Shown in pieces: positions 53,242 to 60,141 of a DNA stretch of 64,000 bases (its first letter is position 1; every line of letters starts with the position of its first letter). Under the pieces are notes generated by a model, which made no database searches, was not told where the DNA came from, and was given only the letters and a program-made list of their open reading frames with translations. A program made the translations under genes and the position numbers. Origin of the DNA: Bacteroidaceae bacterium (lineage in GTDB: Bacteria; Bacteroidota; Bacteroidia; Bacteroidales; Bacteroidaceae); NCBI GenBank assembly GCA_017650045.1, contig JAGCFP010000024.1, positions 1-64,000 of the forward strand. The letters run 5' to 3'.

Positions 53242-53301
53242 TTTGAGCAAAGTATATTTAGTTCATTGGCTGATAATCCAACATTCACTTATTCGTTTAT
53301 C

Positions 53302-53328
53302 ATATCTTTGAATTGTAATCAAAGATAT
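53302..53328. repeat. 10-bp palindrome containing TATCTTTG on both strands
   Basis: ATATCTTTGA (53302-53311) and TCAAAGATAT (53319-53328) are exact inverted copies around a 7-nt loop. Each arm reads as a -7 box on its own strand, but no -33 is present; it may be just a hairpin separating the plus-strand acidic gene from the minus-strand peptide gene. Confidence 0.5.
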
Positions 53329-53352
53329 TAGTCCATTAGGCTACGATAAAAG

Positions 53353-53382
53353 ACAAAAAAAGGTAACTATTAATGTTACCTT
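53353..53382 (-). terminator. Intrinsic terminator of the 33-residue peptide gene
   Basis: On the minus strand AAGGTAAC pairs with GTTACCTT around a 7-nt loop (53382-53360), followed directly by a run of seven T. It lies 6 nt after the peptide stop codon. Confidence 0.85.
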
Positions 53383-53387
53383 ATATA

Positions 53388-53489
53388 CTATTTTGACGAC
53401 AATCTAGTACCATCTCCTGGTCCGGAACCACTCCATCTAGAGTTCAGCCCCCATACAACCAATAATAATATGATAATAACACTTGTCAT
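53388..53489 (-). CDS. 33-residue membrane peptide of unknown function
   Basis: A tiny reading frame with start ATG at 53489 and TAG at 53388. The product is one hydrophobic helix, TSVIIILLLVVWGL (2-15), followed by a polar, Gly-rich tail with SRWSGSGPGDGTR. Although very short, it has everything of a gene: perfect promoter 23 nt upstream (TTTG-20-TATATTTG), ATG, stop and an intrinsic terminator 6 nt after the stop. Possible roles are a small membrane regulator or a type I-like toxin; the latter would need an antisense RNA, not identified here. I recognise no family. Coding is inferred, but the transcript is well supported; an alternative is that the 150-nt RNA acts as an sRNA. Confidence 0.6.
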   Translation of the reverse strand: MTSVIIILLLVVWGLNSRWSGSGPGDGTRLSSK

Positions 53490-53511
53490 AACTCTACATT
53501 TTTATTAACCG

Positions 53512-53543
53512 CAAATATAGCTATTATTTTTAAATAACCCAAA
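53512..53543 (-). promoter_or_regulatory. Promoter of the 33-residue peptide gene
   Basis: Minus strand TTTG (53543-53540), exactly 20 nt, TATATTTG (53519-53512): full Bacteroidetes consensus. Expected start about 53505, giving a transcript of about 150 nt. Confidence 0.8.
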
Positions 53544-53651
53544 AAACACGATATTATTATCTTAAACAATTGCGACTGTGTGTAGGGGCAAATCGTCAAG
53601 CTAGCCTTAGATTTTACCAAAAGTTAGGCGGTTTTTCAGAAACACAAGGAG

Positions 53652-53728
53652 TTATCGCGAAAATATCAAGCATTACCATAGGTATTATTGAAGCATTTTC
53701 GCGATAACGCTGGACATTTCCGCGATAA
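53652..53728. repeat. Inverted TTATCGCGAAAAT repeat block
   Basis: TTATCGCGAAAAT (53652-53664) is inverted exactly at 53695-53707 and a third half-site CGCGATAA lies at 53721-53728. Confidence 0.85.
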
Positions 53729-53787
53729 TTGCCTGCATTCTTGGGGATCATACTTGATGTATTACTTATTGATACGTTATCTCTCTG

Positions 53788-53876
53788 CTCAGTCAACGTT
53801 ATGACTTAGCTCAGTCAACGTTAGGATTTAGCTCAGTCAAGGTTAGGAATTAACTCAGTCATTGGTGTGACTGAGC
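53788..53876. repeat. 22-nt CTCAGTCAACGTTA direct repeats
   Basis: Three full 22-nt units starting CTCAGTCAACGTTA or a one-base variant (53788, 53810, 53832) and a fourth truncated one (53854) ending as an inverted TGACTGAG, which forms an 8-bp stem with CTCAGTCA. Confidence 0.88.
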
Positions 53877-53933
53877 ATGAAGGAACACGTATTAGTTGTC
53901 GTAAGATGCCTATTCTACATACGAATTATGCCA

Positions 53934-54150
53934 AAAACACCTCACACCTCACCTTTGCTTAATTAGTGCATGATATACAAGCGTTCTAAAGGGTGAGGTG
54001 TTGCTTTGACACCTCACCACTCCTCACCCTTATTACTTGGAAAGACCTTCAAGAAGGTGAGGTGTGGTGAGGAGTGCTCTTAACACCTCACCGCTACATT
54101 GCATTGATATTCAGCATTTTAAATGCCAAAGGTGAGGTGTGAGGTGTTTT
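53934..54150. repeat. Large palindromic block of GGTGAGGTGT sites
   Basis: Outer arms are a perfect 24-bp inverted repeat (53934-53957 and 54127-54150, core ACACCTCACACCTCACC). Inside are further 10-nt sites GGTGAGGTGT / ACACCTCACC and the variant GGTGAGGAGT / ACTCCTCACC at 53992, 54009, 54019, 54056, 54066 and 54083, arranged almost symmetrically about a centre near 54042. Confidence 0.92.
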
Positions 54151-54172
54151 CATGAAAATTCATTTTTAAAAA

Positions 54173-54464
54173 TAGACTTCACACTTCACGCTGATGATAA
54201 AAGTACATGTTCTGTATGATATTTCTAAAGCAAATCCAAAACATAGACTTCACAAGACTTCACATAGACTTCACACGTGAAAAGGTGAAATCTATTAATC
54301 AATCAAATATCTATTTCTAAAGAATAATAACTTACGATTATCAACATGTTTTATAAATAAAAGCGTGAAGTCTATGTGAAGTCTTGTGAAGTCTCATTGG
54401 TGGAAAAACTGTCGTAACGAAGTATTAATCAAAGGCTTGCAAAATGCATGTGAAGTGTGAAGAC
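54173..54464. repeat. Large palindromic block of GTGAAGTCT sites
   Basis: Inner arms are a perfect 30-bp inverted repeat (54245-54274 and 54365-54394), each arm being three GACTTCACA-type units. An outer, near-perfect pair with CTTCACACTTCAC lies at 54177-54189 and about 54449-54461. The spacer (90 nt between inner arms) has no feature. Confidence 0.92.
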
Positions 54465-54525
54465 TAAAAAAATATTTAGTCTTGAAAATTGCTATATCCG
54501 CCACATTGTGGAGTATGGAGATAGC

Positions 54526-55650
54526 TTACTTTGCCTCACGCTTACCTGCTAAAACCAACCTGGAAGCTACAGGAGTAACGGGTGCAGTGATGTCTGAAGT
54601 GTTTACAATTTGAGGCGTGCCTTCAATGTTGAAGGTCAAAGTTGCTCCATTGTTGCGCACATCAATGGTTACAGGGGCACCCATAACCAACGGAAGGTTC
54701 ACGTCACCATGTCCGCCAGGGTAACCACAGAGCACAGGGATATGGTAGGCTACCAAATATTCGTGCAACATGGCTTCCACGCTCTCGTAAGTGAATTCAG
54801 TGCCACAATCTGTGAATTCGCCTAGTATCACCCCTTTGCAGCGATCGAGTACTCCGTTCATCTGCAAGATCTGGAACTGGCGATCGATGTTGTGCATGGA
54901 TTCTTCAACCTCCTCAATGAAAAGGATGAGGTCTTTACCTGCTGTGGCATCCGCTTGTGTGCCTAAGTTGGGCACATACGTACAGATGTTTCCTCCTACC
55001 AGTACGCCTTCGGCCCTACCGATGATGTTTTGTGGATGGGCAGGAAGTTCATAGACAGGAATGCGTCCCAAGAGTATATCGCGCATCAGCGTACTGGTAG
55101 CATCGGTGCCGCCTTTGGCCAAGAACGAACTCATGGTGCCGTGAATACTCATGACGCCAGCACGGGTAAATAAGCCATGAAGGGTGGATATATCACTGAA
55201 GCCCACCAACCATTTAGGCGAGGCTGCCAACTCCTTCAAGGTAAGTTGGTCAATTAGTTGGATTGTCCCGTATCCTCCACGATTACAAATAATTGCCTTT
55301 ATAGAGGGGTCAGATAGTGCCCAACGTATATCGCTTATGCGCTCAGCTATCGTGCCTGCATATCTGCCAACTTCTATTTTGCCTACATTAGGTCCAACGA
55401 CAGGCTCCAGTCCCCAAGAACGCAGCACCTCGGCAGTCTTCTCCACATTCTCCATAGGTGTATAGTACGACGGGGAGATAAGTGCCACCTTGTCGCCTGT
55501 TTTCAGATAGGCGGGTTTGACACATTTCAGCGTAATTGATGAGGACGAGGGATCCACGGTGGGGTCATCGTCTTCGTAACATGAAGTCATGGACATGAGG
55601 GTGCTAATGCACAGCATAAGGGCCAAAGCCCGTGAAGTAATCTTATTCAT
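54526..55650 (-). CDS. S66-family LD-carboxypeptidase, lipoprotein
   Basis: A 374-residue serine peptidase related to LdcA/MccF, which trims the terminal D-Ala of murein tetrapeptides. Lipoprotein signal (TSCYEDDD, Cys about 24) with acidic residues indicates outer-membrane, perhaps surface, location. Catalytic features: Ser in LVGFSDISTLHG, the Glu in LILFIEEVEES and His in YPGGHGDVNLPLVMG; ICNRGGYGTIQLID is the family oxyanion region. Start 55650 or 55656. Most homologues are cytosolic, so a lipoprotein version is notable but common in Bacteroidales. Confidence 0.92.
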   Translation of the reverse strand: MNKITSRALALMLCISTLMSMTSCYEDDDPTVDPSSSSITLKCVKPAYLKTGDKVALISPSYYTPMENVEKTAEVLRSWGLEPVVGPNVGKIEVGRYAGTIAERISDIRWALSDPSIKAIICNRGGYGTIQLIDQLTLKELAASPKWLVGFSDISTLHGLFTRAGVMSIHGTMSSFLAKGGTDATSTLMRDILLGRIPVYELPAHPQNIIGRAEGVLVGGNICTYVPNLGTQADATAGKDLILFIEEVEESMHNIDRQFQILQMNGVLDRCKGVILGEFTDCGTEFTYESVEAMLHEYLVAYHIPVLCGYPGGHGDVNLPLVMGAPVTIDVRNNGATLTFNIEGTPQIVNTSDITAPVTPVASRLVLAGKREAK

Positions 55651-55763
55651 TGTCATTGATATATGTTATCTACGTCACAAAGTTCGGAACATTTCTTGAG
55701 ATATGCAAGAAACTTGCAGGAAAGAGGAGTTTCTGGCACTTCCGAAAAATATTTTCCGAAAAA

Positions 55764-55795
55764 TTTGGTAGAGTGAAGAAAACGCTTTATCTTTG
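55764..55795 (+). promoter_or_regulatory. Promoter of the tRNA-Gly / tRNA-Leu unit
   Basis: TTTG (55764-55767), exactly 20 nt, TATCTTTG (55788-55795); tRNA-Gly begins 16 nt downstream. Perfect consensus. Confidence 0.85.
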
Positions 55796-55811
55796 TCCCC
55801 GCAAAAGAAAT

Positions 55812-55884
55812 GCGGAAATAGCTCAGTTGGTAGAGCACAACCTTGCCAAGGTTGGGGTCGCGAGTCCGAGTCTCGTTTTCCGCT
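55812..55884 (+). tRNA. tRNA-Gly (anticodon GCC)
   Basis: Seven-bp acceptor GCGGAAA/TTTCCGC with discriminator T, D-loop AGCTCAGTTGGTAGAGC, anticodon stem-loop with TTGCCAA, and T-arm around GTCCGAGTC. 73 nt, CCA not encoded. Reads GGC and GGU codons. Confidence 0.95.
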
Positions 55885-55900
55885 CTCCCTCAAGAAGGCC

Positions 55901-55985
55901 GCCCGGATGGTGGAATCGGTAGACACGAGGGACTTAAAATCCCTTGGCCATTGCGGCTGTGTGGGTTCAAGTCCCACTCCGGGTA
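55901..55985 (+). tRNA. tRNA-Leu (anticodon TAA)
   Basis: Acceptor GCCCGGA/TCCGGGT (terminal G-U as in other Leu tRNAs), anticodon loop ACTTAAAAT, a long variable arm and T-loop GGTTCAAGTCC. 85 nt, CCA not encoded. It is 16 nt after tRNA-Gly and cotranscribed. Confidence 0.95.
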
Positions 55986-56001
55986 CTCGGAAGGTACAAG
56001 A

Positions 56002-56027
56002 AAAGCCCTGATTTTTCAGGGCTTTTT
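56002..56027 (+). terminator. Terminator of the tRNA unit
   Basis: AAAGCCCTGA pairs perfectly with TCAGGGCTTT around TTTT and is followed by TT; the mirror side can also end argH, which converges on it. Confidence 0.88.
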
Positions 56028-56048
56028 CATTTTATCTATCCATGCTTT

Positions 56049-57389
56049 TTACTCCGCACTTGCCAATAACGCTTGCTCTGCCTGCTCCACACGCTCGAAT
56101 TGGAAGCCTGCGAGGACATCGTTCATCAAAGCCTGTATCTCTGTGTTGCAGAGGTTGCCAATGCTGCCTTCGTGGGTGTGGTGTACCTCTTTGGAATGGG
56201 TGAACTCGCCACGTTCGAATTCGAGGCCCACCTGCTTGTAGGCATCGCGGAAGGGCACGCCCTGAAGCACCAGCTCGTTGACACGCTCCACACTGAAGAT
56301 AGGTAGGTAGCGGGAATCATCAAGGATATGCTCATTCACGGTGACACGACGCAGGGTATAGGCTGCCATGTGCAGGCAGTCTTCCAACTCGTCGAATGCT
56401 GGCAAGAAGACTTCTTTCAGGAGCTGATAATCACGGAAATAGCCCGTGGGCAGGTTGTTCATCATCAAGACAATCTGCTGCGGAAGGGCCTGCAGCTTGT
56501 TGCACTTGCTGCGGGTAAGCTCGAAGACATCAGGGTTCTTCTTGTGGGGCATGATGCTGGAGCCTGTGGTACACTCATCGGGCAGTTTCAGGAAGCCGAA
56601 GTTCTGACTGTTGAACATGCAGGCATCGAACGCCAACTTGGAGACAGTGCCTGCGATACCTGCCAAGGCAAACGCCACGTTGCGCTCCATCTTGCCACGT
56701 CCCATCTGCGCATAAACCACGTTGTAATCGAGGCTTTCGAAACCCAGCAAACGGGTAGTCATAGTGCGGTTCAAAGGGAACGAAGAGCCGTAACCTGCAG
56801 CGGAACCCAAGGGGTTACGATTGACCATGTGGTAGGCTGCCTGTAGGAGCTGGAGGTCGTCCACCAAACCCTCGGCATAGGCACCAAACCAGAGTCCGAA
56901 ACTGCTGGGCATGGCAATCTGCAGATGTGTATAGCCTGGCATCAGCACGTCTTTATAACGCTCGCTCTGCTCTATCAATACACTGAACAATTCTTCCACT
57001 GCCTCAGTGATGCGACGTATCTGGCTGCGGGTAAACAACTTGAGGTCGAGCAACACCTGGTCGTTGCGTGAGCGCCCGCTGTGTATCTTCTTACCCACAT
57101 CGCCAAGGGCACGGGTAAGCATGAATTCTACCTGTGAATGCACATCTTCCACATCGTCCTCAATGCGGAAATCGCCCTTCACTGCCAACTCGTAGATCTT
57201 GCGCAGTTCTGCCAACAGCACTTTCAGTTCATCGGCCGTCAACAGCCCGATGCTCTCGAGCATGGTGATGTGCGCCATGCTGCCCAGCACGTCGGAGGCA
57301 GCGAGATAGAGGTCCATCTCACGGTCGCGCCCCACAGTGAAGCGCTCAATCTCCTTGTTTACCTGTACTGATTTTTCCCAAAGCTTCAT
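56049..57389 (-). CDS. argH: Argininosuccinate lyase
   Basis: Cleaves argininosuccinate to arginine and fumarate. The 446-residue fumarase/aspartase-superfamily enzyme carries HSGRSRNDQVLLDL, GYTHLQIAMPSSFG and the signature GSSIMPHKKNPDVFEL. It is distant from argG (39-40 kb), so argininosuccinate steps are in two places in this genome. It converges on the tRNA unit. Spacer downstream of its start contains A/T heptamer repeats. Confidence 0.96.
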   Translation of the reverse strand: MKLWEKSVQVNKEIERFTVGRDREMDLYLAASDVLGSMAHITMLESIGLLTADELKVLLAELRKIYELAVKGDFRIEDDVEDVHSQVEFMLTRALGDVGKKIHSGRSRNDQVLLDLKLFTRSQIRRITEAVEELFSVLIEQSERYKDVLMPGYTHLQIAMPSSFGLWFGAYAEGLVDDLQLLQAAYHMVNRNPLGSAAGYGSSFPLNRTMTTRLLGFESLDYNVVYAQMGRGKMERNVAFALAGIAGTVSKLAFDACMFNSQNFGFLKLPDECTTGSSIMPHKKNPDVFELTRSKCNKLQALPQQIVLMMNNLPTGYFRDYQLLKEVFLPAFDELEDCLHMAAYTLRRVTVNEHILDDSRYLPIFSVERVNELVLQGVPFRDAYKQVGLEFERGEFTHSKEVHHTHEGSIGNLCNTEIQALMNDVLAGFQFERVEQAEQALLASAE

Positions 57390-57494
57390 AAACGCTCCGC
57401 GTTTAAAATTAAAAAATTAAAATATTCAAATATTCAAAAAGGAGCGGCGAAGCCACCATCTTTGCATTTTTGCATTTTTGAATCTTTGAATCTT

Positions 57495-57518
57495 AAAATA
57501 TAGCCGCAGCTATATTTT
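57495..57518 (-). terminator. Perfect 10-bp hairpin overlapping the SRPBCC stop
   Basis: AAAATATAGC and GCTATATTTT around CGCA. On the minus strand it includes the TAG stop at 57512-57510 and is followed by a T/A-rich stretch, so it may end transcription of the SRPBCC gene. Confidence 0.55.
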
Positions 57519-57926
57519 ATTGTATGGTACTTGCGCCAGCAGACCAGCGATTTTCTCTACAGCATCGGTGAGAGGCTTGCGCACCATGGCCATCATGAAC
57601 GAGTTCATGTTCAGTCCCACAGTGACACGCATCTTGCACTGACTGCCCGTGATGGGGAGCAGCTGCACCCACATATCGAATGGCAGGGGAGACTGCACCG
57701 TGCTGTACTTGATGGTCTTGTTGGGTTCTTTCTCCACCATCTTCAGGGTCACCATGCCCATGGGACTCTTATAGGAGATGCTGTCCTCACCAATGACCAC
57801 ATCTTGCAACTTATCTTCTGGAATGCGTTCCTTCAGACGGGTAAGGTTGTCCACGTTGCTGAGCACGTCGAACACCACACGCTGAGGAGCGGTTATCTCT
57901 TTTTCGCTACTATGTATTTGTTCCAT
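57510..57926 (-). CDS. SRPBCC-family (START/CoxG-like) protein
   Basis: A 138-residue soluble protein of the START-like ligand-binding fold: the N-terminal EKEITAPQRVVFDVLSNVDNLTRLKERIP, middle beta strands with MGMVTLKMVEKEPNKTIKYST and the C-terminal long helix KPLTDAVEKIAGLLAQVPYN. Such proteins often bind hydrophobic ligands; none is assigned here. The gene is bracketed by short-repeat arrays (57396-57500 and 57951-58057), unlike its neighbours. Confidence 0.85.
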   Translation of the reverse strand: MEQIHSSEKEITAPQRVVFDVLSNVDNLTRLKERIPEDKLQDVVIGEDSISYKSPMGMVTLKMVEKEPNKTIKYSTVQSPLPFDMWVQLLPITGSQCKMRVTVGLNMNSFMMAMVRKPLTDAVEKIAGLLAQVPYNKI

Positions 57927-57950
57927 GTTTCGTTGACTTATGAATATTTA

Positions 57951-58057
57951 TTGAGGATTGAGGATTGAGGATTGAGGATTAACTATTCAGGGTGAATCCA
58001 TCTGGATGGGAAACGGCGAAGCCGTAATTCTCAATTCTCAATTTTCAATTCTCAATT
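57951..58057. repeat. Opposed heptamer arrays before pyrE with an ACGGC-GAA-GCCGT hairpin
   Basis: Four copies of TTGAGGA (57951-57978) face four copies of AATTCTC/AATTTTC (58026-58057, i.e. TTGAGAA units on the other strand). Between them is the 5-bp hairpin ACGGCGAAGCCGT (58013-58025). The second array ends exactly at the pyrE stop codon; the same unit is inside thrC. A sister motif GGCGAAGCC sits at 57446-57454 on the other side of the SRPBCC gene. Confidence 0.9.
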
Positions 58058-58695
58058 TAAAGATTGTCTCCCCAGTGTGCAGGGTCGCTGCGCCACTTAT
58101 TCAGGGTTTCTACGTCTTTTTCCTCAATGTATCCTGTGCGCAGGGCCACATCAAGCACCATCTCATAGTTGGTCAGTGTTACCAGCGTAACTTTGGCATC
58201 CTTGAAGGCTTTCTCTGCCACAGGGAAGCCGTAGGTATAGGCTGCTACCATGCCGATAACCTCGCAGCCGTCGCGACGGATGGCCTCCACGGCTTTCAGG
58301 CTACTGCCACCAGTAGATACCAAATCCTCAACCACCACAACCTTCATGCCCGGACGAAGTTCGCCCTCGATGAGGTTTTCCAAGCCATGATCCTTTGGTT
58401 TAGAACGTACATAAACGAAAGGCAGGTTCAGGGCATCGGCCACCAAGGCTCCTTGTGGAATGGCTCCCGTGGCCACACCAGCAATGGCATCGGCATCACC
58501 AAAACGCTCCAAGACGATGCGGGTGATTTCGGTCTTAACAAAGTTGCGCAAGGCGGGGTAAGAAAGGGTCTTACGGTTATCACAATAGAACGGCGATTTC
58601 CAACCAGATGCCCAGGTAAATGGGTTGTTTGGCTGCAACTTGATCGCTTTGATCTTCAGTAACTTCTCTGCAAAAAGTCTCTCTAAGTTTTTCAT
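58057..58695 (-). CDS. pyrE: Orotate phosphoribosyltransferase
   Basis: Forms OMP from orotate and PRPP in pyrimidine synthesis. The 212-residue protein has the PRPP motif VVVVEDLVSTGGSSLKAV and the N-terminal SGWKSPFYCDNRKT substrate loop. A TATCTTTG -7 element (minus 58733-58726) with TTTC about 20 nt upstream precedes it. The stop codon touches a heptamer array. Confidence 0.96.
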   Translation of the reverse strand: MKNLERLFAEKLLKIKAIKLQPNNPFTWASGWKSPFYCDNRKTLSYPALRNFVKTEITRIVLERFGDADAIAGVATGAIPQGALVADALNLPFVYVRSKPKDHGLENLIEGELRPGMKVVVVEDLVSTGGSSLKAVEAIRRDGCEVIGMVAAYTYGFPVAEKAFKDAKVTLVTLTNYEMVLDVALRTGYIEEKDVETLNKWRSDPAHWGDNL

Positions 58696-58773
58696 AATTT
58701 CTTAAACGGTTTGTTTAGTTGGCAACAAAGATAAGCAAACCGCTCCGATTATGAAAACGATAGAAGATATTTT

Positions 58774-59265
58774 TTATTGACATTCTGCCTCATCGATGTC
58801 GGATAGATCCATGCACTGATGGATATCCTCGTAACTGAATCCACGACTCATGGCGAAGCGGGTAAGTTTGAGTCTGCGTTGATAATCACCGTCTTCGGCT
58901 TTCAAGGTACGTGCTTTCTGCTCCAAGGCTTTGTGGAGTATCTGCAGGTATTCCTCGGCATCAAGGGCATCGAGGAAAGGTTGGAAGGTGGTACGCGCCA
59001 CGTGTTTTTGTTGCAACGCCAGCGCAATCTTTCGCTTCCCCCATCCAGAGAAATGAAGCTTGTCGTGCACAAACGCCTTAGCATAGCGCGATTCATCCAG
59101 GAAGTTGGCCTCTTCCAAACGACTGACGATGCGCTCCGTTGCCTCCACAGAAAGTCCCCACTTCTGGAGCTTCTCACGCACATCAGCGCGACAGTGCTCA
59201 CTCACGGAGCAATAGGCTGCCAAACGGTTCAAGGCATCGGCCTCAGTGATGGGTTTACGGTTCAT
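58774..59265 (-). CDS. recX: Recombination regulatory protein RecX
   Basis: A 163-residue basic, helical protein that caps RecA filaments. Family pieces visible are ALNRLAAYCSVSEHCRADVREKLQKWG, ANFLDESRYAKAFVHDKLHFSGWGKRKIALALQ and FAMSRGFSYEDIHQCM, typical three-helix repeats of RecX. No recA in the window. The start overlaps prmC by 4 nt. Confidence 0.9.
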   Translation of the reverse strand: MNRKPITEADALNRLAAYCSVSEHCRADVREKLQKWGLSVEATERIVSRLEEANFLDESRYAKAFVHDKLHFSGWGKRKIALALQQKHVARTTFQPFLDALDAEEYLQILHKALEQKARTLKAEDGDYQRRLKLTRFAMSRGFSYEDIHQCMDLSDIDEAECQ

Positions 59266-60098
59266 AGGTGTGCTTTGATGATACGGTCGTTGTGTGAGAT
59301 ATCCTGATAAATGGTCACATCGCTATATCCTTGGGCTTCAAGCAGTTGCTTTACGGCTACTCCCTGTGTGCGATTGATCTCAAAATAGAGGCGACCCTGG
59401 GGTTTCAACGCCTGACGACCCATCTCCGCGATCTTGCGGTAGAACAACAACGGATCGTCATCGGGTACGAAGAGGGCCAATTCGGGTTCGTAATCCACCA
59501 CATTGGGTGCCAGCGTTTCCCGTTCCTGTTCCAAGACGTAGGGCGGATTGCTAACGATGAGGTCGTAGCGGCGACCGCCTTCCCACTGACAGGTAAGCAT
59601 GTCTTGCAAGCGGAAATCAACGTTGGCATGGAGTTGCTCAGCATTGTGCATCGCCACTTCCAATGCCTCCAGCGACACGTCCCATGCCTCTACCTGGGCT
59701 TCTGAAAGCGACAAGGCGAGGGAGATGGCGATACATCCGCTGCCAGTGCCTACATCGAGTACCGAAGCCCCTGCTTCCGTCTCCTCAATGATGCGCTGCA
59801 CCAGTTCTTCAGTTTCAGGACGGGGAATCAAGACGGCGGGCGTCACTAAAAAGCGGCGGGAAAGGAACCACGTAAAGCCCTGCACGTACTGGATAGGCTC
59901 GAAACACAACAGTCGCCTGAGAATGCTTTGCAGTTTTTCTTCCTGATTCGCTGATAATTCTATATCTTTGCAGAGAAAATAGTCGGCTTGCGACTGTCCC
60001 AGCATCTCCGTACAGACAATACGTGAAAGTGCAGCAGCCTCACGGGGTTCGTAGGCTGTGCCCAAAGTACGACGGATGTATGCGGGATTAGTGGCCAT
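59262..60098 (-). CDS. prmC: Release-factor glutamine methyltransferase PrmC (HemK)
   Basis: Methylates the GGQ glutamine of RF1 and RF2. The 278-residue product has an N-terminal helical domain and a SAM-binding domain with VLDVGTGSGCIAISLAL and the catalytic NPPY (VSNPPYVLEQE). The start at 60098 (MATNPAYIRR) is used because a frame open to 60263 runs into the divergent ribD gene. Stop overlaps recX start as ATGA. Confidence 0.94.
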   Translation of the reverse strand: MATNPAYIRRTLGTAYEPREAAALSRIVCTEMLGQSQADYFLCKDIELSANQEEKLQSILRRLLCFEPIQYVQGFTWFLSRRFLVTPAVLIPRPETEELVQRIIEETEAGASVLDVGTGSGCIAISLALSLSEAQVEAWDVSLEALEVAMHNAEQLHANVDFRLQDMLTCQWEGGRRYDLIVSNPPYVLEQERETLAPNVVDYEPELALFVPDDDPLLFYRKIAEMGRQALKPQGRLYFEINRTQGVAVKQLLEAQGYSDVTIYQDISHNDRIIKAHL

Positions 60099-60141
60099 AT
60101 TTTCAAAGTTTGGGTGCGAAGTTAATGCATTTTGAGTGAAA

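Larger units (their letters stand above)
53490..54525. other. About 1 kb gene-free region between the peptide gene and the S66 peptidase gene
   Basis: Apart from the peptide-gene promoter it has no reading frame with coding character (stops in all frames; the longest frame, 53614-53796, is low-complexity and on the minus strand across repeats). From 53640 on it is a succession of four families of short repeats, listed separately. Confidence 0.75.

Noticed and set aside
53614..53796. 60-codon minus-strand frame in the repeat region
   Set aside because: Composed of repeat units (GCGATAA and CTCAGTCA), no start context and low complexity.
53788..53876. CRISPR-like array
   Set aside because: The 22-nt units are contiguous with no spacers, only 3.5 copies, and no cas genes are near.
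55812..55985. tRNA genes as an integration site for the repeat island
   Set aside because: I found no duplicated tRNA 3' end in the island and no integrase; the S66 peptidase gene lies between.
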